From Bacteroidota bacterium (lineage in GTDB: Bacteria > Bacteroidota > Bacteroidia > Flavobacteriales > Flavobacteriaceae): a DNA stretch of 64,000 bases. The stretch covers positions 81,158-145,157 of the forward strand of contig JAEXIT010000005.1 in the NCBI GenBank assembly GCA_023446155.1. The letters are read 5' to 3'. Positions 50,715 through 60,754 of this stretch are shown here, piece by piece. A program made the translations under genes and the position numbers. The first letter of the stretch is position 1, and every line of letters starts with the position of its first letter. The notes beneath the pieces were generated by a model. That model saw only the letters and a list, made by a program, of their open reading frames with translations, ran no database searches and was not told the DNA's origin.

Positions 50715-51398
50715 ATGAAAAAAATACTTTCTCTTGTAGTTCTTATGGCAGCATTCACTTCTTGTGAGGAGAATGTACAGTTTAATGATCCGTCTCTTCA
50801 GGGTGAAAAGAACTATGGTTTATGGAGAGCTGCTGATGCACACGCTACTATTGGTGCGGATGGATCGGTTACAATCGAAGGAATCACAGTAGACGAGCAA
50901 GTGATTTTAAGAACATCGTCTTTTCAAAACGGAACGTATCCATTAGGAACGACAAACCAAAGTAACAGAGCCAGTTTTATTTCGACTATAAATGGGATGG
51001 AAGACATCTATACAACGGGTGTTTTTAGCGGACCGGCTAGTAAAATTGCTTTAGAAGACGGAGGAACAGGATATAGTAATGGAGGGGCTGTCTTTACCAC
51101 TGGTGGTTCTGGAACAGGATTACAGGTTATGATTCAGACGACTGCCGGAGCGGTTAGTTCCGTAGCGATTCATTTAAGAGGTACCGGATATGTACCAGGT
51201 GACATCGTAACAATCGTAGGAGGAGACAATCAGGCAAAATTCCGAGTGGTTAACGTTCAGGGAAGCGACGGAGAAATCAAAATCGAAAGCATCGAAGACG
51301 GAACGATTACCGGAAGCTTTAAGTTTAATGCGAAAAACGATAACGATAGTATCGTAAATTATCAAAAAGGAGTATTCTATAGAATTCCAATTTACTAA
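50715..51398 (+). CDS. DUF6252-like lipoprotein with an inserted glycine-rich module
   Basis: The 227-aa protein has a lipoprotein signal (lipobox FTSC, Cys at about 17). The flanking parts (about 18-105 and 180-227) resemble the DUF6252-type surface lipoproteins of Flavobacteriia: LWRAADAHATIGADG, and a closing SFKFNAKNDND with YQKGVFYRIPI. Residues about 112-178 form a Gly/Thr-rich module (GGTGYSNGGAV, GAVSSVAIHLRGTGYVPGD) of the kind found in phage tail fibres. The function is unknown. Confidence 0.75.
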   Translation: MKKILSLVVLMAAFTSCEENVQFNDPSLQGEKNYGLWRAADAHATIGADGSVTIEGITVDEQVILRTSSFQNGTYPLGTTNQSNRASFISTINGMEDIYTTGVFSGPASKIALEDGGTGYSNGGAVFTTGGSGTGLQVMIQTTAGAVSSVAIHLRGTGYVPGDIVTIVGGDNQAKFRVVNVQGSDGEIKIESIEDGTITGSFKFNAKNDNDSIVNYQKGVFYRIPIY

Positions 51399-51416
51399 GA
51401 GAAATAAAATTCATAA

Positions 51417-51448
51417 AAAAAACCACCTCAAAAGGTGGTTTTTTTTAT
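51417..51448 (+). terminator. Intrinsic terminator of the lipoprotein gene
   Basis: Stem AAACCACCT/AGGTGGTTT with a CAAA loop and a T8 run. Confidence 0.9.
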
Positions 51449-51546
51449 GAATTACAAATGTCTGAAATGAATAAATATTTGGCTTTTTAAGATTTTAACA
51501 CTCAATAAAAACACACCAACTTTGCCTCATATTTATTGATGGACCT

Positions 51547-52905
51547 ATGCATCGCAACAGGCTGGTTTTTTTAAACCACAACAAGAAGAGCATTTTACAT
51601 AAACTGCTTGCTATCATTTTACTACTTTCGGGCACCGTAACGATAAACGCCCAACAGATTGCCCGGTTAAGGCTGCACGATGCCTGGCAAATGGCCGAAA
51701 AAAACAACCGGTTTGTCCAAAAAGCCCGTATCGAGGAACAGATTTCCGGCGAAACGCTAAAAACAAAAAAAGAACTCCGCTTACCCGAAGTGGAATTGCA
51801 TTCGCTCTATTCCCGGATCACCAACCTGACGGAATTTCAAAGCGGCTTTCTGCAAGGAAAACAAGTCACCAAAACCATCCCGGAAATTTACGACGTGTCG
51901 GCCGCATTCCGAATGCCGTTATATGCCGGAAATAAAATCAACCATACGGTAAAAATTGCCGAAAAAGAATCGGAGTTGCAGACTTTGAAATCCGAAAAAA
52001 CGACCAATAATATTAAATTACAGGTGGTGGTTTCGTTTTTAGGGATTTATAAAATGATGGCACTTCAGGAAATAATTGCCGAAAGTATCAAAGAAGAACA
52101 GGAGCGCTTAAAAGAGGTACAAGCGTTTAAAAAACACGGAACGGTAACTAAAAATGAAGTCTTGCGTGCCGAATTGCAATTATCCGATCGGGAACTGGAC
52201 GCGCTCACCAATCGCAAAAATATGGCGATCGCCTTACACGATTTGAAAACCATGATGCAGCTTCCGGAAGAGCAGCTTATAGAGCCCGATACCACACAAT
52301 TGCTCTCCGGATTACAGCATGTCGAAAGTTACGATTACTTTTTAAAAGCCGCTTTGGACAATGAAGAGATAAAAATGGCGCAAAAAGAAGTCGAAATTGG
52401 ACATCTGGAAAAGAAACTCGTAAAATCCAATTATTATCCGACAATCAGTCTTTTTGGAAATTACAGTTTTAAATATCCGAACTATATGTTTTTTCCACCG
52501 GATCCCTATCTGTATTCCTTAGGACAGTTGGGAATTGAAGCCACGTTTAATCTTTCCGCTTTGCATAAAAATAAAACAAAAGTACGTTTGGCCGAGCGGC
52601 AATGGGAACGTCAAAAAATGGAAGCCGGTATTGTAAAAGATGCTGTCGAGGATAAAATCTTTGCCGATTATACGCACTATCAGGAAAGTCTGGCCCGAAT
52701 TCCGGTTACGGAAAAAGCACTGGCATTGGCTGTTGAAAATTACCGGATCGTCAAATTAAAATACCTGAACCAATTGGTTTTGATCACCGAAATGATCGAT
52801 GCGGATAATGCCTTGCTCGAAGCCCGGTATAAAAATACGGCGACTAAAATTGAGGCGGCCTTAAAATATTACGAACTACTGCATACGGCAGACCGACTGC
52901 ATTAA
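51547..52905 (+). CDS. TolC-family outer-membrane efflux protein
   Basis: A signal peptide (about 16-35, ending NAQ, after a basic lead) and two TolC repeats, each with long coiled coil (about 100-220 and 310-440), make up this 452-aa protein. LYSRITNLTEF and LYAGNKINHTVKIAE lie in the first repeat, and SLFGNYSFKYP and ATFNLSALHKNKTKV in the second. It supplies the outer-membrane channel for the adaptor and MFS pump encoded directly downstream. The gap to the adaptor gene is 37 bp. Only a partial -7 box (CAACTTTG) is visible upstream. Confidence 0.92.
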   Translation: MHRNRLVFLNHNKKSILHKLLAIILLLSGTVTINAQQIARLRLHDAWQMAEKNNRFVQKARIEEQISGETLKTKKELRLPEVELHSLYSRITNLTEFQSGFLQGKQVTKTIPEIYDVSAAFRMPLYAGNKINHTVKIAEKESELQTLKSEKTTNNIKLQVVVSFLGIYKMMALQEIIAESIKEEQERLKEVQAFKKHGTVTKNEVLRAELQLSDRELDALTNRKNMAIALHDLKTMMQLPEEQLIEPDTTQLLSGLQHVESYDYFLKAALDNEEIKMAQKEVEIGHLEKKLVKSNYYPTISLFGNYSFKYPNYMFFPPDPYLYSLGQLGIEATFNLSALHKNKTKVRLAERQWERQKMEAGIVKDAVEDKIFADYTHYQESLARIPVTEKALALAVENYRIVKLKYLNQLVLITEMIDADNALLEARYKNTATKIEAALKYYELLHTADRLH

Positions 52906-52942
52906 TTATTCCAACTCAATATTCTAATTCAATTTTTACAAG

Positions 52943-53992
52943 ATGGGAGCACAAAAGGCGCCAAGGGCACATCGTTCTTTTCATACATTGATCACCGTAA
53001 TAGCCGGTTGCATTGTTTTTTGCGGAATCGTACTCGGAATATGGTTTCTGATTTTTTATAACAACCATGAAGAAACCAATGATGCACAGGTCGATCAATA
53101 TGTTACGCCCGTCATGGCACGGGTAACCGGATTTGTAAAGGAAGTGCGGTACGAGGAAAACCAGTTTGTCTACAAAGGGGATACGCTGATTGTAATCGAC
53201 AACCGGGAATACAAATCCCATCTTGATCGCGCGTTGGCCGATGTTGACCATGCCCGTCAGGATATAAAAGTAATCGAAAACAGTGTGGCTGCCGTATCGA
53301 ATAAGACGTCGGAACAGGAAGCGCAACTGGAAGCCGCACGAACAGACGTCTGGAAAACCAAACAGGATTACCAGCGGTATAAGGCACTATTGCAGGAGGA
53401 AGCAGCAACCGAACAACAATTGGAACAGATGAAGGCGGCCTATGAAACGGCAAAGGCGCATTATAATGAAATTCAGAAAACCATCCGGACAACGGCTTTG
53501 TATACGACGGAAGCCCGATCCAAATTGCCTACGGCTGCTGCGGTAGTACAATCCAATCAGGCGATGGCGGATAATGCCTCCCTTTTCCTGTCGTATACCA
53601 TAGTAACGGCTCCGTATGACGGTTGGGTCGGACGGAAAACGATACAGCCGGGACAAATGGTCAAAGAAGGACAAACGCTAGTCTCGATTGTCAGTAAAGA
53701 AAAATGGATAACGGCGAACTTTAAAGAAACGCAGTTGCAATACCTAACGGTTGGTCAGCAAGTGGAATTAAAAGCCGACGCGGTGCGCGGTCGTGTTTTT
53801 CGCGGAACGGTAGAATCCCTATCGCCGGCTAGTGGTGCGCGTTTTTCGTTATTACCACCGGACAATGCTACCGGAAACTTTGTCAAAATTGAACAACGGA
53901 TTCCGGTTCGGATTAAGCTGGCTGAAAATGATGAACAGACCGAATTTTTACGGGCGGGAATGAATGTTATTGTAATAGCCGAACACCAATAG
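52943..53992 (+). CDS. EmrA-like membrane-fusion protein
   Basis: The 349-aa HlyD/EmrA-type adaptor has one membrane segment (about 17-37), the first lipoyl half (VDQYVTPVMARVTGFVKEV, about 50-70), a coiled-coil hairpin (about 85-190), the second lipoyl half (IVTAPYDGWVGRKTIQPGQMV, about 218-240) and a C-terminal barrel. It should couple the MFS pump to TolC. The pump gene starts 3 bp after its stop, so all three form one operon. Confidence 0.93.
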   Translation: MGAQKAPRAHRSFHTLITVIAGCIVFCGIVLGIWFLIFYNNHEETNDAQVDQYVTPVMARVTGFVKEVRYEENQFVYKGDTLIVIDNREYKSHLDRALADVDHARQDIKVIENSVAAVSNKTSEQEAQLEAARTDVWKTKQDYQRYKALLQEEAATEQQLEQMKAAYETAKAHYNEIQKTIRTTALYTTEARSKLPTAAAVVQSNQAMADNASLFLSYTIVTAPYDGWVGRKTIQPGQMVKEGQTLVSIVSKEKWITANFKETQLQYLTVGQQVELKADAVRGRVFRGTVESLSPASGARFSLLPPDNATGNFVKIEQRIPVRIKLAENDEQTEFLRAGMNVIVIAEHQ

Positions 53993-53995
53993 GCG

Positions 53996-55579
53996 ATGTC
54001 GCAAAATAGTGTTTTTAAACCCTGGGTTCCCAATTGGGCGATTGTCCTGATTCTTATTTTGTGTATGTTGCATTCGATGGTATTGTTAGGGGTATATACC
54101 GCGAATGTGACCTATTCGGCCAGTTTTCTGGATGTGGATGTGGAAGATTTGCAGTTTTCGCTATGCGTGACCTATGGAACCTTTCTGGCTACGATTATGA
54201 TCGAAAGCCGACTATTTAAATTTTTTCCGACCAAAAAGTATTTTGTCGCGATTTATAGTCTGGCGGCAATCACCTTTATCTTGTCGGCCTATACCGATAA
54301 TTATTCGGTATTCATCATGCTGCGGATGGTAGAAGGGATATTGATGGCCTTGCCGTGGATTCCGTTGCGTCAATTGTTGATCACCCGGTTTAAGTCGAAA
54401 AATGCAGTGATCATCGGATTTAGCTGCAATTACGGAGCCTTGTTGCTGGCATCGCCTTTTATTATGAATATCGCCGTTTGGTTGCTGGAAAATTACGACT
54501 GGACGTATATGGCCTATGGTTCGGCCTTGTTTCAGATACTTTGCGTGGCGTTAGTCATGCTGACGTTTAACAACAATCGTTTTCATAAAAAGATCCCGTT
54601 GTATCAGGTGGATTGGGCGAGTTATATATTGGTTTTGACGGCTATTTTATGCGGTTCTTTTTTCTTTATTTATGGCGAACGAAAATACTGGTTTGATTCG
54701 CCGCAAATCATTCTGGCGCTGATCATGGCGTTAGTGACCAGTGGATTGTTTGTGATCCGACAACAATTGGTGAAAAGACCTTGTTTCGATATGAATGTGT
54801 TCCGCTATGCGAACCTCAGAACTGGTTTTTTTCTTTTTGTGATTTTTTATACCGCTCGGGCGACGCTAAATATTTGTCATAGTGCGATGTTTACCGTTTG
54901 GAATTGGGAACCGTCGCGGGTGGCGCAGGTGCAATACCTCAACGTGATCGGAAATGTAATCGGAATGGTGTTGGCGGGTATTTTCCTGGCTAAAGGTGTG
55001 GCAACCCGATTTATTTTTAGTCTTGGATTTCTGATTTTTGCGATCTATCACTTTTGGTTTACCTTTTTGTTTGTACCCGATGTAAGGCTGATGGATATTC
55101 TTATGCCATATATGTTGCAGGGTGTGGCGGTTGGAATTTTATTTGTACCGTTGGTGTTGTTTACAGTATCGTCGGTTCCGATTCATTATGCGCCTTTTTC
55201 CGGGACGGTAGGGGTAAGCGGACGTTTTTGGGGGAGTACAATTGGGTTTTGTATACTGCAAAATGCCCAAGTATTTTTGCAGCGATCGCATTTTACCAAA
55301 CTCCGCCAGTTTGTACTGTCCGAAAGCCCGGAAACCAGTGAACGACTGGCAAAACTGATGCAAAGTTTTAGGGCAAAAGGTTTTGCCGCCGATGAGGCTT
55401 ATAAATTAGCCGTACAGCAGTTGATTCAGACGGTTTCCAAACAATCGGTATTGCTTTCGAATATGGAAATTTTTACCGTCATCGGCTACGGACTGTTATT
55501 TTTAGTAGTCTTATTATTACTCAATGCTCATCTGAAACAAACCTTCGATCTGTTTAAAAACCGCATATGGGGGAGTTAA
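53996..55579 (+). CDS. EmrB-like MFS transporter (DHA2 family)
   Basis: The 527-aa inner-membrane pump has about 14 hydrophobic segments, the count of the DHA2 drug:H+ antiporter family. It is the proton-driven partner of the EmrA-like adaptor, and with TolC it forms a tripartite drug exporter. The usual DHA2 motif C (G-rich helix) is weak here. Substrates cannot be predicted. No regulator gene lies next to the operon. Confidence 0.88.
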   Translation: MSQNSVFKPWVPNWAIVLILILCMLHSMVLLGVYTANVTYSASFLDVDVEDLQFSLCVTYGTFLATIMIESRLFKFFPTKKYFVAIYSLAAITFILSAYTDNYSVFIMLRMVEGILMALPWIPLRQLLITRFKSKNAVIIGFSCNYGALLLASPFIMNIAVWLLENYDWTYMAYGSALFQILCVALVMLTFNNNRFHKKIPLYQVDWASYILVLTAILCGSFFFIYGERKYWFDSPQIILALIMALVTSGLFVIRQQLVKRPCFDMNVFRYANLRTGFFLFVIFYTARATLNICHSAMFTVWNWEPSRVAQVQYLNVIGNVIGMVLAGIFLAKGVATRFIFSLGFLIFAIYHFWFTFLFVPDVRLMDILMPYMLQGVAVGILFVPLVLFTVSSVPIHYAPFSGTVGVSGRFWGSTIGFCILQNAQVFLQRSHFTKLRQFVLSESPETSERLAKLMQSFRAKGFAADEAYKLAVQQLIQTVSKQSVLLSNMEIFTVIGYGLLFLVVLLLLNAHLKQTFDLFKNRIWGS

Positions 55580-55622
55580 CGACTGTTAACAAATTCTGCT
55601 ATATTCTTTCTCTAAAAAGCAG

Positions 55623-55630
55623 TACATTTG
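55623..55630 (+). promoter_or_regulatory. dnaE: -7 element (TACATTTG) of the dnaE promoter
   Basis: Exact TAnnTTTG match 51 bp before the dnaE start. Confidence 0.6.
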
Positions 55631-55681
55631 ACAATTACTTTTTTTAAAATACTACAGATTTTAAAATACTGATTTTTAGCT

Positions 55682-58600
55682 ATGTACTTGATATTTGATA
55701 CCGAAACAACTGGTTTACCGCGAAGCTGGTCGGCACCCATTACCGATACCGACAACTGGCCGCGTTGTATCCAGATTGCGTGGCAGCTGCACGATGAAAT
55801 GGGGAACCTGGTCGAACATCAGGATTATCTGGTAAAGCCCGAAGGGTTTAATATCCCGTACGACGCCGAACGAATTCACGGTATCTCGACCGAGTTGGCT
55901 CTGGAACAGGGCGTGGCACTGATGGAAGTGCTCGAAAAATTTAATATTGCGCTGTCAAAAGCCAAATATATTGTAGGTCAGAATATTGGATTCGACGTCA
56001 ACATTATGGGGTGTGAATTCCATCGGATGAACGTAGGAAGCGATATGGCTCAAATGCCAATTCTCGATACCTGTACCGAAGTGACCGCCGAATTGCTAAA
56101 ATTGCCTGGAGGTAGAGGTGGACGATATAAACTACCAACGCTAACGGAATTGCACCAATACCTTTTTGGGGTGCCGTTTGCTGAAGCGCACAACGCTACT
56201 GCCGACGTAGAGGCGACGACCCGTTGTTTCCTTGAATTGATCAAACGGGAAGTATTCACCAAAGAAGAACTGGATGTAGATCCGGAGTACTTCTTTAACT
56301 TCCGTCAGAGTAATCCGGGCGAAATCAAACTGATCGGATTAAAGCATATCAACCTAAAAGCGGCTTCCGACGAGATCCGGAAACGACTGCAGCAGGAAGA
56401 AGGGCAAAACCGTCAAACCGTTTCGGAAGAGGACAAAAAAGAACTTAAAGATGCGACGTTTGCCCATCTGCACAACCATACGCAATTTTCGGTATTACAG
56501 TCGACTATCGGGATTAACGACCTGGTAAAAGAAGCTGTAAAATTTAAAATGCCGGCTGTGGCAATGACCGATACCGGAAACATGATGGGGGCTTTCCAGT
56601 TTGTGAGTGCGGTTTTAAATCACAATAAAGCAGCAGCAGCCAAAAATAAAGAAGCCGAAGAAAAAGGAGAGGAGCCTACCGAAACGGAAGTAAAACCGAT
56701 AGTGGGTTGCGAATTCTATATCTGCGAAAACCATAAAGACAAAACCAAAAAAGACAACGGCTACCAGGTGGTTCTTTTGGCCAAAAACAAAAAAGGCTAC
56801 CACAACCTGGCTAAAATGTCGTCGATAGCCTATACCGACGGATTTTATTATGTGCCGCGGATCGACAAAGCGGTAGTCGAAAAATACAAAGAAGATATTA
56901 TCGTTTTAACCGGTAACCTTTACGGAGAAGTACCGAGTAAGATTTTAAATATTGGAGAAAATCAGGCCGAAGAAGCGTTGCTTTGGTGGAAAGAACAGTT
57001 TGGTGCTGATCTTTATATCGAGGTGATGCGCCACAATCAGGAAGATGAAAACCGGGTAAACCAAACCTTGATTGCATTTTCAAAAAAACACGATGTCAAG
57101 CTGGTTGCGACCAATAATACCTATTATGCGGCCAAAGAAGATGCCAATGCTCACGATATTTTACTTTGTGTAAAAGACGGGGAAAAACAGGCAACACCAA
57201 TTGGTAGGGGGCGTGGGTATCGTTACGGCTTACCCAATCAGGAATACTATTTCAAATCGGGAGATGAAATGAAAAGGCTCTTCGCCGATCTGCCGGAAGC
57301 GATTCTTTCGATTCAGGAGATTGTTGATAAGATTGAGCCATATTCCCTTTACCGCGACGTACTACTTCCGAAGTTCGACATCCCGAAAGAGTTTCAGGTA
57401 CCCGAAGACGAAGAGGATGGCGGAAAACGCGGTGAAAATAAATTTTTGCGCCACCTGACCTATGTTGGAGCGGCGAAACGTTATGAAGAAATAACCGATG
57501 ACATTCGGGAGCGACTGGATTTCGAATTATTAACGATTGAAAAAACGGGTTATCCGGGTTACTTTTTGATCGTACAGGATTTTATTGCCGAAGCCCGGAA
57601 CCTCGATGTGTCTGTTGGGCCCGGCCGTGGATCGGCAGCGGGATCGGCTGTAGCCTATTGTCTAGGAATTACCAATATTGACCCGATTAAATACGACCTC
57701 CTTTTTGAGCGTTTCCTGAATCCGGATCGTGTATCCATGCCCGATATTGATATCGACTTCGACGACGAGGGGCGTGGTCGGGTTATGGAATATGTAATTA
57801 ATAAATACGGATCGAATCAGGTGGCTCAGATCATTACCTATGGTAAGATGGCTACCAAATCGGCTATCCGGGATACGGCGCGGGTATTGGATTTACCCTT
57901 ATTTGAAGCCGATCGTATTGCCAAACTGATTCCGGGTATGATGCCATCCAAATGGAACCTGGCGCGTTTCCTGGCGGAAGAGGAAGATCAGGTTAAAAAG
58001 GCCTTGAAATCATCCGATGAATTTGATCGCGTTAAAGAACTTATTGCGATTGCAAAAGAACCGGATCTGGCTGGTGAAACCATTCAGCAGGCCAAAACAC
58101 TGGAAGGATCGTTACGTAATACCGGAATTCACGCCTGTGGGGTTATCATCACCCCCGACGATATCACGAATTTCGTACCGGTTACCACAGCAAAAGATTC
58201 CGATTTATACGTGACCCAATTTGACAACTCCGTGGCTGAAAGTGCCGGATTGTTAAAAATGGACTTCCTGGGTCTGAAGACCCTTACCCTGATTAAAGAC
58301 ACCGTAAAACTGGTGAAATACCGAACGGGAACGGAACTGGATCCGGAGAATTTCCCAATCGACGATGTCAAAACATACGAACTGTTCCAAAGGGGTGAAA
58401 CCGTAGGGATCTTCCAATACGAGTCACCCGGGATGCAGAAATATATGAAGGAGCTAAAACCAACTGTTTTTGCCGACCTTATTGCGATGAACGCCTTGTA
58501 TCGTCCCGGACCGTTGGAGTATATTCCGTCGTTTATCCGTCGTAAAAACGGATCCGAACCGATCGAATACGATTTGGATGCCTGCGAAGAATATCTGGGC

Positions 58601-60184
58601 GAAACCTATGGTATTACGGTATACCAGGAACAGGTAATGCTACTGTCGCAAAAACTGGCGAACTTCTCCAAAGGGGATGCCGACGTATTGCGTAAAGCGA
58701 TGGGTAAAAAGCAAAAAGACGTACTGGATAAAATGAAATCCAAATTTATCGATCAGGCCGTAGCCAACGGACACGATGCGGTAAAACTCGATAAGATATG
58801 GAAAGACTGGGAAGCGTTTGCGAGTTATGCCTTCAATAAATCCCACTCGACCTGTTATGCCTGGATTGCCTATCAGACGGCCTATTTAAAAGCGCATTAC
58901 CCAGCCGAATACATGGCGGCGGTACTGTCGAATAACATGAACGATATCAAACAAGTGTCCTTCTTTATGGAAGAATGTAAGCGAATGGGCTTACAGGTAT
59001 TGGGGCCGGATGTAAACGAATCGTATTATAAATTTACGGTAAACGAAGACTATGCCGTTCGTTTCGGAATGGGAGCGATCAAAGGTGTAGGAGGAGGTGC
59101 TGTAAATACGATTGTTGATAGTCGGAAAGACGGTAAATACCGATCGATATTCGATTTGGCGAAACGTATCGACTTACGGGCAGCCAATAAAAAAGCATTT
59201 GAAAATCTGGCGCTGGCCGGAGGATTCGACTGTTTTGCCGCGACACACCGGGCGCAGTATTTCCATACCGATGGGGACAACCTGACGTTTTTGGAAAAAG
59301 CGATCCGCTATGGCGCAAAATTTCAGGAAAACGAAAACTCCTCACAGGTAAGTCTTTTTGGAGAAGCCAGTGATGTACAGATTCCGGAGCCGGTAGTACC
59401 GCCATGTGAAGAATGGAGTACGATGGAAAAACTGGCGAAAGAAAAAGAAGTCGTAGGGATTTATATTTCGGGACATCCGCTGGACGATTATAAATTTGAA
59501 GTGAAATATTTCTGTAATGCGAGTCTGGACACTTTAAAAAACATGGAACAGCATGTTGGAAAAAACCTGAGTTTTGGCGGCATTGTAACCGGAGTCGAAC
59601 ACCGGGTGGCCAAAAACGGAATGGGATTTGCCAGTTTTAACCTCGAAGGCTACGATGAAAGTTACCGCTTTTCGATGTTCCGCGAAGATTATCTGAAATA
59701 CCGCCATTTTCTGGTAGCCAACTACTTTATGTATTTTAAAGTCAATATCAAGGAAGGCTGGGTGAATAAAGAAGGAAAACGTACGGAACCACGGATCCAG
59801 TTTTTGGATGTAAAACCGTTGCAGGATGTATTGGCGTCTTTTGCAAAAAAACTGATCATCCAGATGAATATAGTAGAATTACAACAAAACCTGATTGCCG
59901 AATTGAACGAGATTTTCCAGATGAACCGTGGTGATCACAGTGTGACTTTTGAAGTGATGGAACTGGAGAAAGTCAAACGTGTTGTAGAAACGCCAGCAGT
60001 TGTGGAAGACGAGGCTGCGACCGATGAGGTATTGGAAGATGCTGAAATCGATATCCCGGAAGAAAAGGAAGAAATCCGCGTGGTGACGAAATTAAGCATG
60101 CCAAGCAGAAAGCTAAAAGTGAATATTTCGGGCGAATTGCTACAGGAATTGGAAAAGATGCAACTCAATTTCAGACTGAATTAA
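55682..60184 (+). CDS. dnaE: DNA polymerase III alpha subunit with fused N-terminal exonuclease
   Basis: The replicative polymerase, 1500 aa. Residues about 1-185 are a DEDDh exonuclease (DTETTG at 6-11, NIGFDVNIM, HNATADVEAT). The PHP domain starts at HLHNHTQFS (262-270). The polymerase core has the GPGRGSAAGS loop and the catalytic aspartates 688, 690 and 692 in PDIDIDFDD. The C-terminus holds the helix-hairpin-helix and OB-fold regions and an acidic stretch near 1440-1470. Fusing the DnaQ-like exonuclease to the N-terminus is a Bacteroidetes trait. It is a single gene with its own promoter motif. Confidence 0.97.
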   Translation: MYLIFDTETTGLPRSWSAPITDTDNWPRCIQIAWQLHDEMGNLVEHQDYLVKPEGFNIPYDAERIHGISTELALEQGVALMEVLEKFNIALSKAKYIVGQNIGFDVNIMGCEFHRMNVGSDMAQMPILDTCTEVTAELLKLPGGRGGRYKLPTLTELHQYLFGVPFAEAHNATADVEATTRCFLELIKREVFTKEELDVDPEYFFNFRQSNPGEIKLIGLKHINLKAASDEIRKRLQQEEGQNRQTVSEEDKKELKDATFAHLHNHTQFSVLQSTIGINDLVKEAVKFKMPAVAMTDTGNMMGAFQFVSAVLNHNKAAAAKNKEAEEKGEEPTETEVKPIVGCEFYICENHKDKTKKDNGYQVVLLAKNKKGYHNLAKMSSIAYTDGFYYVPRIDKAVVEKYKEDIIVLTGNLYGEVPSKILNIGENQAEEALLWWKEQFGADLYIEVMRHNQEDENRVNQTLIAFSKKHDVKLVATNNTYYAAKEDANAHDILLCVKDGEKQATPIGRGRGYRYGLPNQEYYFKSGDEMKRLFADLPEAILSIQEIVDKIEPYSLYRDVLLPKFDIPKEFQVPEDEEDGGKRGENKFLRHLTYVGAAKRYEEITDDIRERLDFELLTIEKTGYPGYFLIVQDFIAEARNLDVSVGPGRGSAAGSAVAYCLGITNIDPIKYDLLFERFLNPDRVSMPDIDIDFDDEGRGRVMEYVINKYGSNQVAQIITYGKMATKSAIRDTARVLDLPLFEADRIAKLIPGMMPSKWNLARFLAEEEDQVKKALKSSDEFDRVKELIAIAKEPDLAGETIQQAKTLEGSLRNTGIHACGVIITPDDITNFVPVTTAKDSDLYVTQFDNSVAESAGLLKMDFLGLKTLTLIKDTVKLVKYRTGTELDPENFPIDDVKTYELFQRGETVGIFQYESPGMQKYMKELKPTVFADLIAMNALYRPGPLEYIPSFIRRKNGSEPIEYDLDACEEYLGETYGITVYQEQVMLLSQKLANFSKGDADVLRKAMGKKQKDVLDKMKSKFIDQAVANGHDAVKLDKIWKDWEAFASYAFNKSHSTCYAWIAYQTAYLKAHYPAEYMAAVLSNNMNDIKQVSFFMEECKRMGLQVLGPDVNESYYKFTVNEDYAVRFGMGAIKGVGGGAVNTIVDSRKDGKYRSIFDLAKRIDLRAANKKAFENLALAGGFDCFAATHRAQYFHTDGDNLTFLEKAIRYGAKFQENENSSQVSLFGEASDVQIPEPVVPPCEEWSTMEKLAKEKEVVGIYISGHPLDDYKFEVKYFCNASLDTLKNMEQHVGKNLSFGGIVTGVEHRVAKNGMGFASFNLEGYDESYRFSMFREDYLKYRHFLVANYFMYFKVNIKEGWVNKEGKRTEPRIQFLDVKPLQDVLASFAKKLIIQMNIVELQQNLIAELNEIFQMNRGDHSVTFEVMELEKVKRVVETPAVVEDEAATDEVLEDAEIDIPEEKEEIRVVTKLSMPSRKLKVNISGELLQELEKMQLNFRLN

Positions 60185-60211
60185 ATGCGGGTGTTTCGTT
60201 TTCGTTTTCGA

Positions 60212-60268
60212 ATGTCCGATTGGGATTTCCTTAAAAAAATGTGAAATCGATTTTAACAATTCGGACAT
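60212..60268. other. Long-range inverted repeat between dnaE and trxA
   Basis: The arms ATGTCCGA and TCGGACAT are separated by 41 bp. There is no T run directly after the hairpin. It could be a weak transcript end or a paired regulator site with the same half-sites (CGGACA/TGTCCG) seen at 31350. Confidence 0.35.
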
Positions 60269-60313
60269 AATGAAAACTGATTTTGAGGCGTTTTAAAAAT
60301 GAAAATAAAAAAC

Positions 60314-60321
60314 TACTTTTG
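60314..60321 (+). promoter_or_regulatory. trxA: -7 element (TACTTTTG) of the trxA promoter
   Basis: Exact TAnnTTTG match 28 bp before the trxA start. Confidence 0.6.
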
Positions 60322-60349
60322 TAGCTAATAAATCCTAAAAGAAAATAAA

Positions 60350-60667
60350 ATGGCACAAGCAATAACAGATGCTACTTTCGAAGAATTAGTATTGAAATCA
60401 GATAAACCGGTTTTGGTTGACTTTTGGGCGGCATGGTGTGGTCCTTGTAGAATGGTAGCTCCGATCATTGATCAATTGAGTGAAGAATATGCAGGAAAAG
60501 CCGTTATCGGGAAAGTTGATGTAGATGCTAACCAAGAGTTTGCAGCGAAATATGGCGTACGTAACATTCCTACCGTTTTGGTATTCCAAAATGGTGAAGT
60601 AGTGGGACGTCAGGTAGGAGTTGCTCCAAAGCAAACCTATAGTGATGCAATCGACGCATTGTTATAA
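60350..60667 (+). CDS. trxA: Thioredoxin
   Basis: The 105-aa protein is a canonical cytoplasmic thioredoxin: active site WCGPC (29-33) in DFWAAWCGPCRM, the cis-proline segment NIPTVLVF (about 75-82), and GVAPKQ near the C-terminus. It reduces disulfides in cytoplasmic proteins. It is a single gene with promoter motif and terminator. Confidence 0.98.
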   Translation: MAQAITDATFEELVLKSDKPVLVDFWAAWCGPCRMVAPIIDQLSEEYAGKAVIGKVDVDANQEFAAKYGVRNIPTVLVFQNGEVVGRQVGVAPKQTYSDAIDALL

Positions 60668-60686
60668 TCCTTCCGATTATTCGATA

Positions 60687-60716
60687 TAAAAAGCCCCGCC
60701 ATGGCGGGGCTTTTAT
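60687..60716 (+). terminator. trxA: Intrinsic terminator of trxA
   Basis: GC-rich stem AAAGCCCCGCC/GGCGGGGCTTT followed by a T-rich stretch. Confidence 0.88.
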
Positions 60717-60754
60717 ATTTAACACTTGACAGGTGGTGTTAAATATAAGTTTCA

